Positions 8,283 to 14,403 of a DNA stretch of 18,328 nt are shown here, in pieces (the stretch's first letter is position 1; each line of letters opens with the position of its first letter). The translations under genes were made by a program, and so were the position numbers. Below the pieces are notes generated by a model. That model was not told the origin of the DNA. It did not search any database and saw only the letters and a list, made by a program, of their open reading frames with translations. This DNA is from Bacilli bacterium (GTDB lineage Bacteria; Bacillota_I; Bacilli_A; RF39; UBA660), in assembly GCA_017476705.1 (NCBI GenBank), contig JAFUZI010000009.1, positions 1 to 18,328 of the forward strand, read 5' to 3'.

Positions 8283-8311
8283 TTTAAAAAAATTAGATTT
8301 TGTTGTATAAT
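8283..8311 (+). promoter_or_regulatory. Promoter of the zinc-ribbon membrane protein gene
   Basis: A consensus TATAAT lies at 8306-8311, with a weak TTTAAA 17 bp upstream at 8283-8288. An AGAGGTGAT ribosome-binding site follows at 8322-8330. I see no convincing terminator between addA and this promoter. Confidence 0.5.
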
Positions 8312-8333
8312 TATAAATAATAGAGGTGATGTT

Positions 8334-9509
8334 ATGGATGTAAAGTGCAAAATATGTGGAACTGTTAATGATAGTAAAAATAAGTTTTGCAAGGGTTGCT
8401 TTATTCCACTTCATAAGACAATGGAAGAATGGACCAAAGGAATAGAGGATAAGGTAAATGATAAGTTAAATAATGATTTAACTAAGACAACTTTACTTGA
8501 TCCTGTTGATATGAATATTTGGGAAAATATTCCACTTGAAAAAGAAGAAACACAAAAATTTACTCCAGACAATATAGAAGATGATAAAACAATTAATGTG
8601 TTAGATTTAAATCCAGTAGAAGAGATAAAAATAGAAGAACCAGTTAAAGATGAGTTAGATAAAACAATAAGAATTAATGCTCCAATCACTACGAAAGAGA
8701 TAGATGATATAAAAAATGATTTAAATAGTTTATCAATTGTAAATAATAAAGAAAAAGATTTAAATCAAAGAAGTGCTTTTGCACTGGCATTTAAATTTGA
8801 CTTAATCTTTATTATTTTAACTGGTATATTTACTTATTTTTACGGAATTAAAATTGATACAAATCAGGATGTTGTATATAGCGCACTTGCTACATTTTTA
8901 ATATCTGGAATAGCAACCATAATAACATTTAAAAAGAATTATCCATCAAATAATGATGTCATTCAAACATTAATGCTTATTTTTATAACAATTATTTTAT
9001 TTGAATGTGCATCAAGAAGTATTTTATTATATAACGCAGGAATTAATTATTTATATTATTATATATTTGTTTATATAATATATATTTTAATTTCAATTGT
9101 TACAGTTAATGCGATTAACAGATTTATTAGATCAAATAATAGTGAATATAACGGTAATTTTATATCTAAATTAAATTCATTTTGTCTTGCAATAATTATT
9201 GTTTTAATTGTAGTTGGAGGAATATCTAAAAATAATAATTACGAGGTTATTAAAAAGAATAAAGAAGAGACAAATGTATCATATAATCTTCCAAGTGAAT
9301 TAATTGATTATATAGCAAGTATTAATGATAAGATAAATGAAAATATAAATAATAGTACTAATTATAAAATACCTGAATTAATAGTCGATAAGCATTTTGT
9401 TGATACAGATTTAAAAATTGAATATGTATCTTTATCTGTTGATGATTATGGAACTGTTTCATCAGGTGAAATTAAATATAATAATATAGTATATAAATAT
9501 AAGTATTAA
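8334..9509 (+). CDS. Zinc-ribbon membrane protein of unknown function
   Basis: This 391-residue protein has three parts. Residues 1-25 are a cytoplasmic zinc ribbon, Cys5-x2-Cys8 and Cys19-x2-Cys22. Residues about 26-145 are a polar, acid-rich, probably disordered linker in which a short pattern recurs: TKTTLLD, DDKTINVLD, LDKTIRIN. About 148-300 hold five predicted membrane helices (FALAFKFDLIFIILTGIFTYF, ATFLISGIATIITF, LMLIFITIILFE, YIFVYIIYILISIV, CLAIIIVLIVVGGI). The last 90 residues would be outside the cell if the ribbon is inside. Many Firmicutes carry zinc-ribbon membrane proteins, but I do not recognise a defined family beyond the ribbon. The gene stands alone between its promoter and a bidirectional terminator shared with the sirtuin. 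The spaced Thr/Asp motifs could be phosphothreonine sites, which is speculative. Confidence 0.8.
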   Translation: MDVKCKICGTVNDSKNKFCKGCFIPLHKTMEEWTKGIEDKVNDKLNNDLTKTTLLDPVDMNIWENIPLEKEETQKFTPDNIEDDKTINVLDLNPVEEIKIEEPVKDELDKTIRINAPITTKEIDDIKNDLNSLSIVNNKEKDLNQRSAFALAFKFDLIFIILTGIFTYFYGIKIDTNQDVVYSALATFLISGIATIITFKKNYPSNNDVIQTLMLIFITIILFECASRSILLYNAGINYLYYYIFVYIIYILISIVTVNAINRFIRSNNSEYNGNFISKLNSFCLAIIIVLIVVGGISKNNNYEVIKKNKEETNVSYNLPSELIDYIASINDKINENINNSTNYKIPELIVDKHFVDTDLKIEYVSLSVDDYGTVSSGEIKYNNIVYKYKY

Positions 9510-9540
9510 AAAATTCAAGGTTAAATTCCTTGAATTTTTA
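9508..9540. terminator. Bidirectional terminator between convergent genes
   Basis: AAAAATTCAAGG (9509-9520) and CCTTGAATTTTT (9528-9539) form a perfect 12-bp stem around TTAAATT. T-runs occur on both strands. The final five sense codons of the sirtuin lie in one arm and its stop codon lies in the loop. Confidence 0.85.
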
Positions 9541-10243
9541 TTTTATCTAAGACGTTTTTTATAGAATCATGTATAACAAGTGATGCTCTATTATCATAAT
9601 TTGTAGGATCATTGTTGATAATTACTAAATTTCTCCCATTAAAATAATTAATAAAACTACTTGCTGGATATACTGTTAAAGATGTTCCAGCAACAATTAA
9701 TAAATCAGCATTTTTAAGTAAATCAATTGACTTTTCCACAGTATAATTATCTAGTGCTTCACCATATAAGACAACATCTGGCTTTATTATTCCACCACAA
9801 TTGCAAATTGGTATATCTTTGCTTTCAAAAACTTCTTTTCCACCATAAAACTTGCCACATTTCATACAATAGTTTCTATATATTGAGCCATGAAGTTCCA
9901 TTACACATTTAGAACCGGCTTTTTGATGTAATCCATCAATATTTTGCGTAATAATTCCTTTAAGTTTTCCACATTCTTCTAATTTTTTTAAAAATGTATG
10001 ACAAGTACTAGGCTCATTATTTAAACAATTCATATTTTCTTTGTAAAATTTATAAAATTCACTTGTATTATTAATGAAGAAGTTATGTGATAGTATTTCT
10101 TCAGGATTATATTTATATTTCATATTATATAGACCATCTTTGCTTCTAAAATCTTTTATACCGCTTTCAGTAGATACACCAGCACCACCAAAAAATACGA
10201 TATTGTCAGATTCATTGATCATTTTATTTAATTCATCTATCAT
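9521..10243 (-). CDS. cobB: Sirtuin, NAD-dependent protein deacylase (CobB/SrtN type)
   Basis: This 240-residue class III deacylase removes acyl groups from lysine side chains using NAD+, releasing nicotinamide and O-acyl-ADP-ribose in the cytoplasm. Motifs in order: GGAGVSTESGIKDFRS (19-34, NAD binding), TQNIDGLH (99-106), catalytic His118 in MELHGS, a structural Cys4 zinc site Cys126-x2-Cys129 and Cys147-x-Cys149, VAGTSL (184-189) and INND (209-212). Length is typical. The usual Pro in GIPDFR is Lys30 here. The start follows GGTGAT five bases upstream. It is transcribed alone from its own promoter, divergently from hsp20, and ends in the shared hairpin at 9508-9540. Confidence 0.94.
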   Translation of the reverse strand: MIDELNKMINESDNIVFFGGAGVSTESGIKDFRSKDGLYNMKYKYNPEEILSHNFFINNTSEFYKFYKENMNCLNNEPSTCHTFLKKLEECGKLKGIITQNIDGLHQKAGSKCVMELHGSIYRNYCMKCGKFYGGKEVFESKDIPICNCGGIIKPDVVLYGEALDNYTVEKSIDLLKNADLLIVAGTSLTVYPASSFINYFNGRNLVIINNDPTNYDNRASLVIHDSIKNVLDKIKIQGI

Positions 10244-10258
10244 GATATCACCATATTT

Positions 10259-10287
10259 ATTATATCAAATATGTATAAAAGTGTAAA
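10259..10287 (-). promoter_or_regulatory. Sirtuin promoter
   Basis: On the minus strand, TTTACA (-35, 10282-10287), a 17-bp spacer and the extended -10 TGATATAAT (TATAAT at 10259-10264) form a near-consensus promoter. It lies 23 bp from the CIRCE element of the divergent gene and does not overlap it. Confidence 0.72.
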
Positions 10288-10309
10288 AAAGAACATATAA
10301 TATAAATAA

Positions 10310-10336
10310 TTAGCACTCACACTTGACAAGTGCTAA
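10310..10336 (+). promoter_or_regulatory. CIRCE element (HrcA operator)
   Basis: TTAGCACTC, nine bases, then AAGTGCTAA match the consensus TTAGCACTC-N9-GAGTGCTAA with one change (G to A at 10328). The -35 hexamer TTGACA of the hsp20 promoter starts in the 9-base spacer. A further half-site-like AAGTGCTAT lies at 10340-10348. HrcA binding here would cover the promoter and be relieved on heat shock. Confidence 0.93.
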
Positions 10337-10351
10337 TTAAAGTGCTATATT
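10323..10351 (+). promoter_or_regulatory. Heat-shock promoter of hsp20
   Basis: A perfect TTGACA (10323-10328) and TATATT (10346-10351) are spaced 17 bp apart. A TATAAT also occurs at 10351-10356 but would be 22 bp away. The -35 is embedded in the CIRCE element. Confidence 0.75.
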
Positions 10352-10375
10352 ATAATTGTGAAAGGAAGCGAGGAT

Positions 10376-10765
10376 ATGAATTTAATCCCAAGAAATTTTT
10401 ATTTAGATGACATTTTTGATGATTTTGTTCCTACAATTAACAGTAACAAAATGAAATGTGATATTTATGAAAAAGGTGGTGATTATCATATCGAAATGGA
10501 TATTCCAGGATTTGATAAAGATGATATTAAAATTGAATCAAAAGATGGATATCTAACAATTACAGCCGAAAAGACTATAGAAGACAACGATGAAGATAAG
10601 AACTATCTTAGAAGAGAAAGAAGCTATGGAAAATATTCTAGATCATTTTATTTAGGAAATTTCGATAACTCTTTAGTAGAAGCAGAATTCAAAAATGGTA
10701 TCTTAAAAATAACAGTTCCTAAAGAGGAACAAAACAATGATAAAAATTACATTGAAATAAAATAG
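10376..10765 (+). CDS. Small heat-shock protein, Hsp20/alpha-crystallin family
   Basis: This 129-residue ATP-independent holdase binds unfolding proteins and keeps them refoldable. A short N-terminal arm (NFYLDDIFDDF) precedes an alpha-crystallin domain at about 27-120: KCDIYEKGGDYHIEMDIPGFDKDDI, the GYLTITAEK strand, RRERSYGKYSRSFYLG and the family signature AEFKNGILKITVPK near 103-116. A short C-terminal tail lacks a clear I-x-I motif beyond IEIK. The start is 10376, nine bases after AAAGGA; a GTG at 10358 coincides with the predicted transcription start and cannot be used. Regulation by HrcA is indicated by the CIRCE element. The stop codon shares a base with the terminator stem. Confidence 0.95.
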   Translation: MNLIPRNFYLDDIFDDFVPTINSNKMKCDIYEKGGDYHIEMDIPGFDKDDIKIESKDGYLTITAEKTIEDNDEDKNYLRRERSYGKYSRSFYLGNFDNSLVEAEFKNGILKITVPKEEQNNDKNYIEIK

Positions 10766-10789
10766 GGCTTAATATTTAAGCTCTTTTTT
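10765..10789 (+). terminator. Rho-independent terminator after hsp20
   Basis: GGGCTTAA (10765-10772) pairs with TTAAGCTC (10776-10783) around a TAT loop, with one G-U pair, then six T. The first stem base is the last base of the hsp20 stop codon. Confidence 0.85.
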
Positions 10790-10797
10790 GTTATAAT
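10769..10797 (+). promoter_or_regulatory. Promoter of the pseudouridine synthase gene, probably giving a leaderless mRNA
   Basis: The extended -10 TGTTATAAT ends at 10797, and the ATG is at 10804, where transcription should begin. A weak TTAATA -35 at 10769-10774 lies in the preceding hairpin. No Shine-Dalgarno sequence exists between the T-run and the ATG. Confidence 0.6.
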
Positions 10798-10803
10798 TAT
10801 TAC

Positions 10804-11460
10804 ATGAGAAAAGATAGAATTAAAATATTATATGAAGATAAAAGTATTATTGTTGTATCTAAACCAACACATTTACTTACGATATCTACAGAAAATGAAA
10901 AAGAAAGAACGATGTTTCATAAAATTATAGAATATGAAAGGAAAAAAAATAATAAAGTATTTATTGTGCATAGATTAGATAAGGATACTAGTGGTATATT
11001 AATATTTGCGAAATCTGAAAAAGTTAAAAAAATACTTCAAGATAATTGGGATAAGACTAAAAGATATTATATGGCCATAGTAGAGGGGATTCCAAAAGAA
11101 AAAGAAAAGACAATTAAATCATATTTGACAGAAAATAGTAGATTAATTACTTATTCTACAAGTGAATCTAAAGGTAAACTTGCTATTACAAAATATAAGC
11201 TTATAAAACATAGTAAGAAATATAGTCTGCTTGATATAGAAATATTAACTGGTAGAAAAAATCAAATAAGGGTTCATATGAGTGATAATAATACACCAAT
11301 TGTAGGAGATAAGAAATATGGAGCTGTTACAAATCCTATGAATAGATTAGGACTCCATGCATATAAGATAGTATTTACTCATCCAATTACTAAAAAAGAA
11401 ATGACTATAGAGGATAAATTGCCTAAAGAATTTGAAATGGCTGATTTTTTTAATAATTAA
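10804..11460 (+). CDS. RluA-family 23S rRNA/tRNA pseudouridine synthase, no S4 domain
   Basis: This 218-residue protein isomerises uridine to pseudouridine in structured RNA. The chain begins directly with the catalytic domain (ILYEDKSIIVVSKP), so the N-terminal S4 RNA-binding domain found in RluC and RluD is missing; RluA itself is also S4-free. The signature HRLDKDTSGILIFAKS (about 56-71) contains the catalytic Asp59. Further family blocks are KRYYMAIVEG, LLDIEILTGRKNQIRVHM, IVGDKKYG and LGLHAY. The exact target uridine cannot be told from the sequence. There is no ribosome-binding site: the ATG lies seven bases after a consensus extended -10, so the transcript is probably leaderless. I see no strong terminator after it. 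Confidence 0.9.
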   Translation: MRKDRIKILYEDKSIIVVSKPTHLLTISTENEKERTMFHKIIEYERKKNNKVFIVHRLDKDTSGILIFAKSEKVKKILQDNWDKTKRYYMAIVEGIPKEKEKTIKSYLTENSRLITYSTSESKGKLAITKYKLIKHSKKYSLLDIEILTGRKNQIRVHMSDNNTPIVGDKKYGAVTNPMNRLGLHAYKIVFTHPITKKEMTIEDKLPKEFEMADFFNN

Positions 11461-11489
11461 TTCACTTCTTGCATATACTATAAGTGTGT

Positions 11490-11518
11490 TTGACATAAAT
11501 CATTAATAATGATAAAAT
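11490..11518 (+). promoter_or_regulatory. Promoter of the exported glucosaminidase-like gene
   Basis: Perfect TTGACA (11490-11495), a 17-bp spacer and TAAAAT (11513-11518) preceded by TGA form a near-consensus extended -10 promoter. It is one of the strongest in the window. Confidence 0.82.
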
Positions 11519-11556
11519 TAATATGTTTTCGTCAAAAAATTTAAGAGGTGAATTTT

Positions 11557-12249
11557 GTGAAATCAGAACCGAAGATTAAAGCTGCCTCGGTTATACCCCT
11601 GTTGGCATTAATCTCCATGTTTGTTATAGTTCAATCTATTAATGAAGTGAAATTTAAACCTGCTAAGGAAACATTAAATAAAAATGAATTATTATTATCT
11701 GATAATATATTAGATAAGACTAGTGTTTTAAAAAATGAAGATACAGAAAGTAATGTAGATAATAATGATATAGTCATTACTAATACAGAAACTAATGATG
11801 AAAACAAAATAGAAACACAAGTAAATGATTTAATTGTTTATGATGGACTTACTAAAGATGAATTATCATTAAAAATTAATAAAAATTTAAATTCTACCTT
11901 ATCAGGAATGGGAGAGTTAATTGTTGATTATGCACTTAATTTAGGACTTGATCCTTATCTTGCAACAGCAATTATACTTCATGAAACAGGTTGTTCTTGG
12001 GAATGTAGTCACTTGGTTAAGGCTTGTAATAATGTTGGTGGACAAAAAGGTGGCCCTGGATGTGAGGGAGGATCTTATAAGTCATTTCCAACATTAGAAG
12101 ATGGCATAAAAGGTTTTATGGATAATCTTTATAATAACTATTATGCTTTAGGTCTTACTACTCCAGAGGCTATTAATCCTAAATATGCTGCTAGCACTGC
12201 ATGGGCTAGTAAGATTAATTATTACATGCAATTAATAAAAACAAGCTAA
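11557..12249 (+). CDS. Exported glucosaminidase/lysozyme-like peptidoglycan hydrolase
   Basis: This is a 230-residue membrane-anchored or secreted protein that likely cuts the glycan strand of peptidoglycan. Start codon: GTG at 11557, six bases after AAGAGGTG; a GTG at 11548 overlaps that site. Residues 1-8 are basic, and about 9-29 (AASVIPLLALISMFVIVQSI) form one membrane segment with no clear cleavage site. An acidic, Asn/Thr-rich linker spans about 30-95. The C-terminal domain has the lysozyme-like fold signature AIILHETGC with candidate catalytic Glu143, then NNVGGQKGG and GGSYKSFPTLEDGIKGFMDNL, which recalls GH73-type glucosaminidases and transglycosylases. It has four Cys (146, 150, 157, 169) within 24 residues around the active site, unusual for an exported Firmicute enzyme. 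The next gene is also a cell-wall enzyme. Confidence 0.82.
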   Translation: MKSEPKIKAASVIPLLALISMFVIVQSINEVKFKPAKETLNKNELLLSDNILDKTSVLKNEDTESNVDNNDIVITNTETNDENKIETQVNDLIVYDGLTKDELSLKINKNLNSTLSGMGELIVDYALNLGLDPYLATAIILHETGCSWECSHLVKACNNVGGQKGGPGCEGGSYKSFPTLEDGIKGFMDNLYNNYYALGLTTPEAINPKYAASTAWASKINYYMQLIKTS

Positions 12250-12263
12250 TTACTTGTTTTTTT
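12237..12263 (+). terminator. Rho-independent terminator after the glucosaminidase-like gene
   Basis: AAAAACAAG (12237-12245) pairs with CTTGTTTTT (12253-12261) around CTAATTA, followed by T. The stop codon (12247-12249) is in the loop. Confidence 0.75.
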
Positions 12264-12283
12264 GTTATTATAATTGATATAAT
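12254..12283 (+). promoter_or_regulatory. Promoter of the polysaccharide deacetylase gene
   Basis: The extended -10 TGATATAAT (TATAAT at 12278-12283) is clear. The best -35, TTGTTT at 12254-12259 with an 18-bp spacer, lies in the 3' arm of the preceding terminator. A second TATAAT lies at 12269-12274. Confidence 0.55.
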
Positions 12284-12307
12284 ATATATGTGTTAGGATG
12301 TGATAGT

Positions 12308-13702
12308 ATGAAGCATGAAATTGATTTTATAATAAAAGTATTATTTATACTATTATTATCACTAATATCTATATTAATTATTTTTACAAAACCAAATATT
12401 ACTTTAAGAGGTAATGAAGTAATGGAGGTTAATTATAATACTGAATTTAAAGATCCTGGCTATATAGCTACATTTATTGTAAGCAATGTTACTAAAAAAG
12501 TAAAAGTTAAAGGATTTGTTGATACAACTAAATTAGGCGTTTATAAAATAGATTATAACTTATCTATAAATGGATTTAAAAATAGTAAATCAAGAATTGT
12601 TAAAGTTGTTGATAAGAAAAAACCTGTTATAGAATTAATTGGTAATGGAAATACTTGCCCTGGCAAAAGTTATGTAGAGGAAGGCTACAAAGCTATAGAT
12701 GAGATAGACGGTGATTTAACTAGTTTAATCAAAGTAAATGTTTTAGATGAAAAAGTCGTATATAGTGTAACTGATAAATCAGGAAATAGCTCTATAGCTA
12801 CAAGAAAATTAAATATAATAGATGATATTAAACCTACAATTACTTTAAATGGAAGTAATTATATTACTATATATACAGGTGGTACATATAATGAATTAGG
12901 CGCTAATGTTACAGATAATTGTGATGATCAAGTAGCTTTAAAAATAGATGGTAATGTTGATACATCAAAAGTAGGAAAATATAATATCACTTATACTGCA
13001 ACTGATAAATCTGGTAATACTGAATCTATAATAAGAACTATTAATGTTGTTGATAGATTAAAAGACGGTATTGGGAAAAATATATATTTAACATTTGATG
13101 ATGGACCTGGGCCTTTGACACAACAATTTCTAGCTATATTAGATAAATATGGTGTTAAAGCAACATTTTTTGTAACTAATCAATTTCCAAATTATCAATA
13201 CTTAATAGGTGAAGAAGCAAAAAGAGGACATGCTATAGCTGTTCATACTTATACACATTCATATGATGTTGTATATAAAAGCGTTGATTCTTATGTAGAT
13301 GATTTTAATAGAATGAATGAAATAATAAAACAACAAACAGGAAGTTATTCTAATATGTTTAGATATCCTGGGGGATCTTCTAATACGGTTCATTGTTCAA
13401 GAAACCCTGGAGTTACAAGAGATATTGCTGATACAATGCTTAAGCTTGGTTATCAATACTTTGATTGGAATTTAAGTAGCGGAGATGCATCAGGTTATGC
13501 AACACGTGATTCTGTTTATAAAGCTGTTGCTAATGGAGCTGGTGCGAGTGAAAATACTGTCATACTTATGCATGATATTAAAAGTTCAACTTTATCAGCA
13601 CTTCCATCAATTATAGAAAATTTACAAAGTAGAGGATTTACATTTAAGACATTAGATAAAAATTCTTTTGCTCCGCATCATTCATTTGGTATATGTAGAT
13701 AA
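12308..13702 (+). CDS. Membrane-anchored polysaccharide (peptidoglycan) deacetylase with Ig-like repeats
   Basis: This 464-residue exported enzyme of the NodB/CE4 family probably removes N-acetyl groups from peptidoglycan, as PgdA does, which protects against lysozyme. I start at ATG 12308; an in-frame GTG at 12290 has no ribosome-binding site and would add only polar residues ahead of the anchor. A single membrane helix (about 6-27) is followed by three Ig-like modules of the DUF5011 type (about 33-102, 106-172, 176-248), each with the GVY/GKYNI-Y and VTDKSGN-style ends. The catalytic domain shows TFDDGPGP (Asp264, Asp265), HTYTHS (metal ligands His313 and His317), RYPGG (Arg352), FDWN (Asp386, Trp387) and ILMHD (His422). 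All five CE4 motifs are intact, so it should be active. The chain ends in a Cys-Arg tail after the domain. Confidence 0.92.
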   Translation: MKHEIDFIIKVLFILLLSLISILIIFTKPNITLRGNEVMEVNYNTEFKDPGYIATFIVSNVTKKVKVKGFVDTTKLGVYKIDYNLSINGFKNSKSRIVKVVDKKKPVIELIGNGNTCPGKSYVEEGYKAIDEIDGDLTSLIKVNVLDEKVVYSVTDKSGNSSIATRKLNIIDDIKPTITLNGSNYITIYTGGTYNELGANVTDNCDDQVALKIDGNVDTSKVGKYNITYTATDKSGNTESIIRTINVVDRLKDGIGKNIYLTFDDGPGPLTQQFLAILDKYGVKATFFVTNQFPNYQYLIGEEAKRGHAIAVHTYTHSYDVVYKSVDSYVDDFNRMNEIIKQQTGSYSNMFRYPGGSSNTVHCSRNPGVTRDIADTMLKLGYQYFDWNLSSGDASGYATRDSVYKAVANGAGASENTVILMHDIKSSTLSALPSIIENLQSRGFTFKTLDKNSFAPHHSFGICR

Positions 13703-13723
13703 GCAACATAATTGTTGCTTTTT
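13701..13723 (+). terminator. Rho-independent terminator after the deacetylase gene
   Basis: AAGCAACA (13701-13708) pairs with TGTTGCTT (13713-13720) around TAAT, then continues with T. The stem starts inside the stop codon. Confidence 0.85.
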
Positions 13724-13798
13724 ATGTGTGTTTTTAAAATATTTTAAGGTTATTGTTTCATAATATATTTAGTTATAAAAAAAATTTTAAAAAAAGTA

Positions 13799-13827
13799 TT
13801 GACAAATAAAATTAAATTGTGTACAAT
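13799..13827 (+). promoter_or_regulatory. Promoter of the gpx-trxB-trxA-ohrR operon
   Basis: Perfect TTGACA (13799-13804), a 17-bp spacer and TACAAT (13822-13827) are present. Upstream, 13776-13797 is almost pure A/T with long A-tracts, like an UP element. The -10 is the left half of the OhrR-like palindrome, so repressor and RNA polymerase would compete. Confidence 0.85.
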
Positions 13828-13836
13828 CTAATTGTA
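13822..13836 (+). promoter_or_regulatory. Candidate OhrR operator
   Basis: TACAATC-T-AATTGTA differs by one base from the B. subtilis OhrR box TACAATT-n-AATTGTA. A further half-site, AATTGT, lies just upstream at 13815-13820, giving alternating ATTGT/ACAAT elements. The operon it controls encodes an OhrR homologue, which makes the assignment consistent. Confidence 0.8.
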
Positions 13837-13859
13837 ATAAATCAAAAGGAGGAATTAGA

Positions 13860-14402
13860 ATGATTTATAATTATAGTGTTAAAACAAGAAATGGCGACGA
13901 AGTTAGTTTAGCTAACTATAAAGGAAAGGTTTTATTAGTTGTTACTACAGCAACAGGTTGTGGATTCACACCTCAATATGAAGCAATAGAAAACCTATAT
14001 AGAAAATATAATAAATTAGGACTTGAAGTTTTAGACTTCCCATGTGATCAATTTGGACATCAAGCTCCAGGAAGTGATGATGAAATACATGAATTTTGTA
14101 CAGCAAAATATCAAACTACATTTGATCAATTTAAAAAAATAGATGTAAATGGTGAAAATGCTGATCCATTCTTTAAATATTTAGAGGAAAATTCTCCAGA
14201 AGAATATATTAAAGGTTTAAAAAATAAAATGGCTATGAAAGCTGTTACAAAAATAAGTTCTACATATAAAAAACCAACAGATATTAAATGGAATTTTACA
14301 AAATTCTTAGTTGATAGGGAAGGTAATGTAGTATTTAGATTATCTCCAATTGAAGACCCTATGGTTATGGAAGATAAAATTAAAGAATTGTTAGGTGAGT
14401 AA
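13860..14402 (+). CDS. gpx: Glutathione peroxidase-family thiol peroxidase (thioredoxin-dependent type)
   Basis: This 180-residue cytoplasmic peroxidase reduces hydrogen peroxide and organic hydroperoxides. The peroxidatic site is TATGCGFTPQ with Cys34 (cysteine, not selenocysteine). The tetrad partners are Gln68 (FGHQAPG), Trp144 and Asn145 (KWNFTKF). Cys80 in DEIHEFC occupies the place of the resolving cysteine of thioredoxin-dependent Gpx enzymes; Cys62 (FPC) is the third conserved one. The usual N-T/V-A-S/T-K/x-C stretch reads TTATGC. The family name comes from glutathione, but the Cys80 feature and the immediately downstream trxB and trxA argue for thioredoxin as reductant. AAAAGGAGG lies seven bases before the ATG, a strong ribosome-binding site. 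It is the first gene of an operon under a TTGACA promoter with an OhrR-like operator. Confidence 0.95.
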   Translation: MIYNYSVKTRNGDEVSLANYKGKVLLVVTTATGCGFTPQYEAIENLYRKYNKLGLEVLDFPCDQFGHQAPGSDDEIHEFCTAKYQTTFDQFKKIDVNGENADPFFKYLEENSPEEYIKGLKNKMAMKAVTKISSTYKKPTDIKWNFTKFLVDREGNVVFRLSPIEDPMVMEDKIKELLGE

Positions 14403-14403
14403 T

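Noticed and set aside
8268..8292. TTTAAAA/TTTTAAA hairpin after addA
   Set aside because: There is no T-run on the plus strand and the stem is pure A/T; it can be chance in this composition.
9727..9912. Plus-strand open frame opposite the sirtuin gene
   Set aside because: The minus-strand sirtuin has all family motifs; the opposing frame has no ribosome-binding site or recognisable sequence.
10358..10375. Upstream GTG start for hsp20
   Set aside because: The GTG is at the predicted transcription start and the AAAGGA site lies after it, pointing to the ATG at 10376.
11508..11543. An 11-codon ATG frame upstream of the glucosaminidase-like gene
   Set aside because: It overlaps the -10 element and has no ribosome-binding site, so it would start before the transcript.
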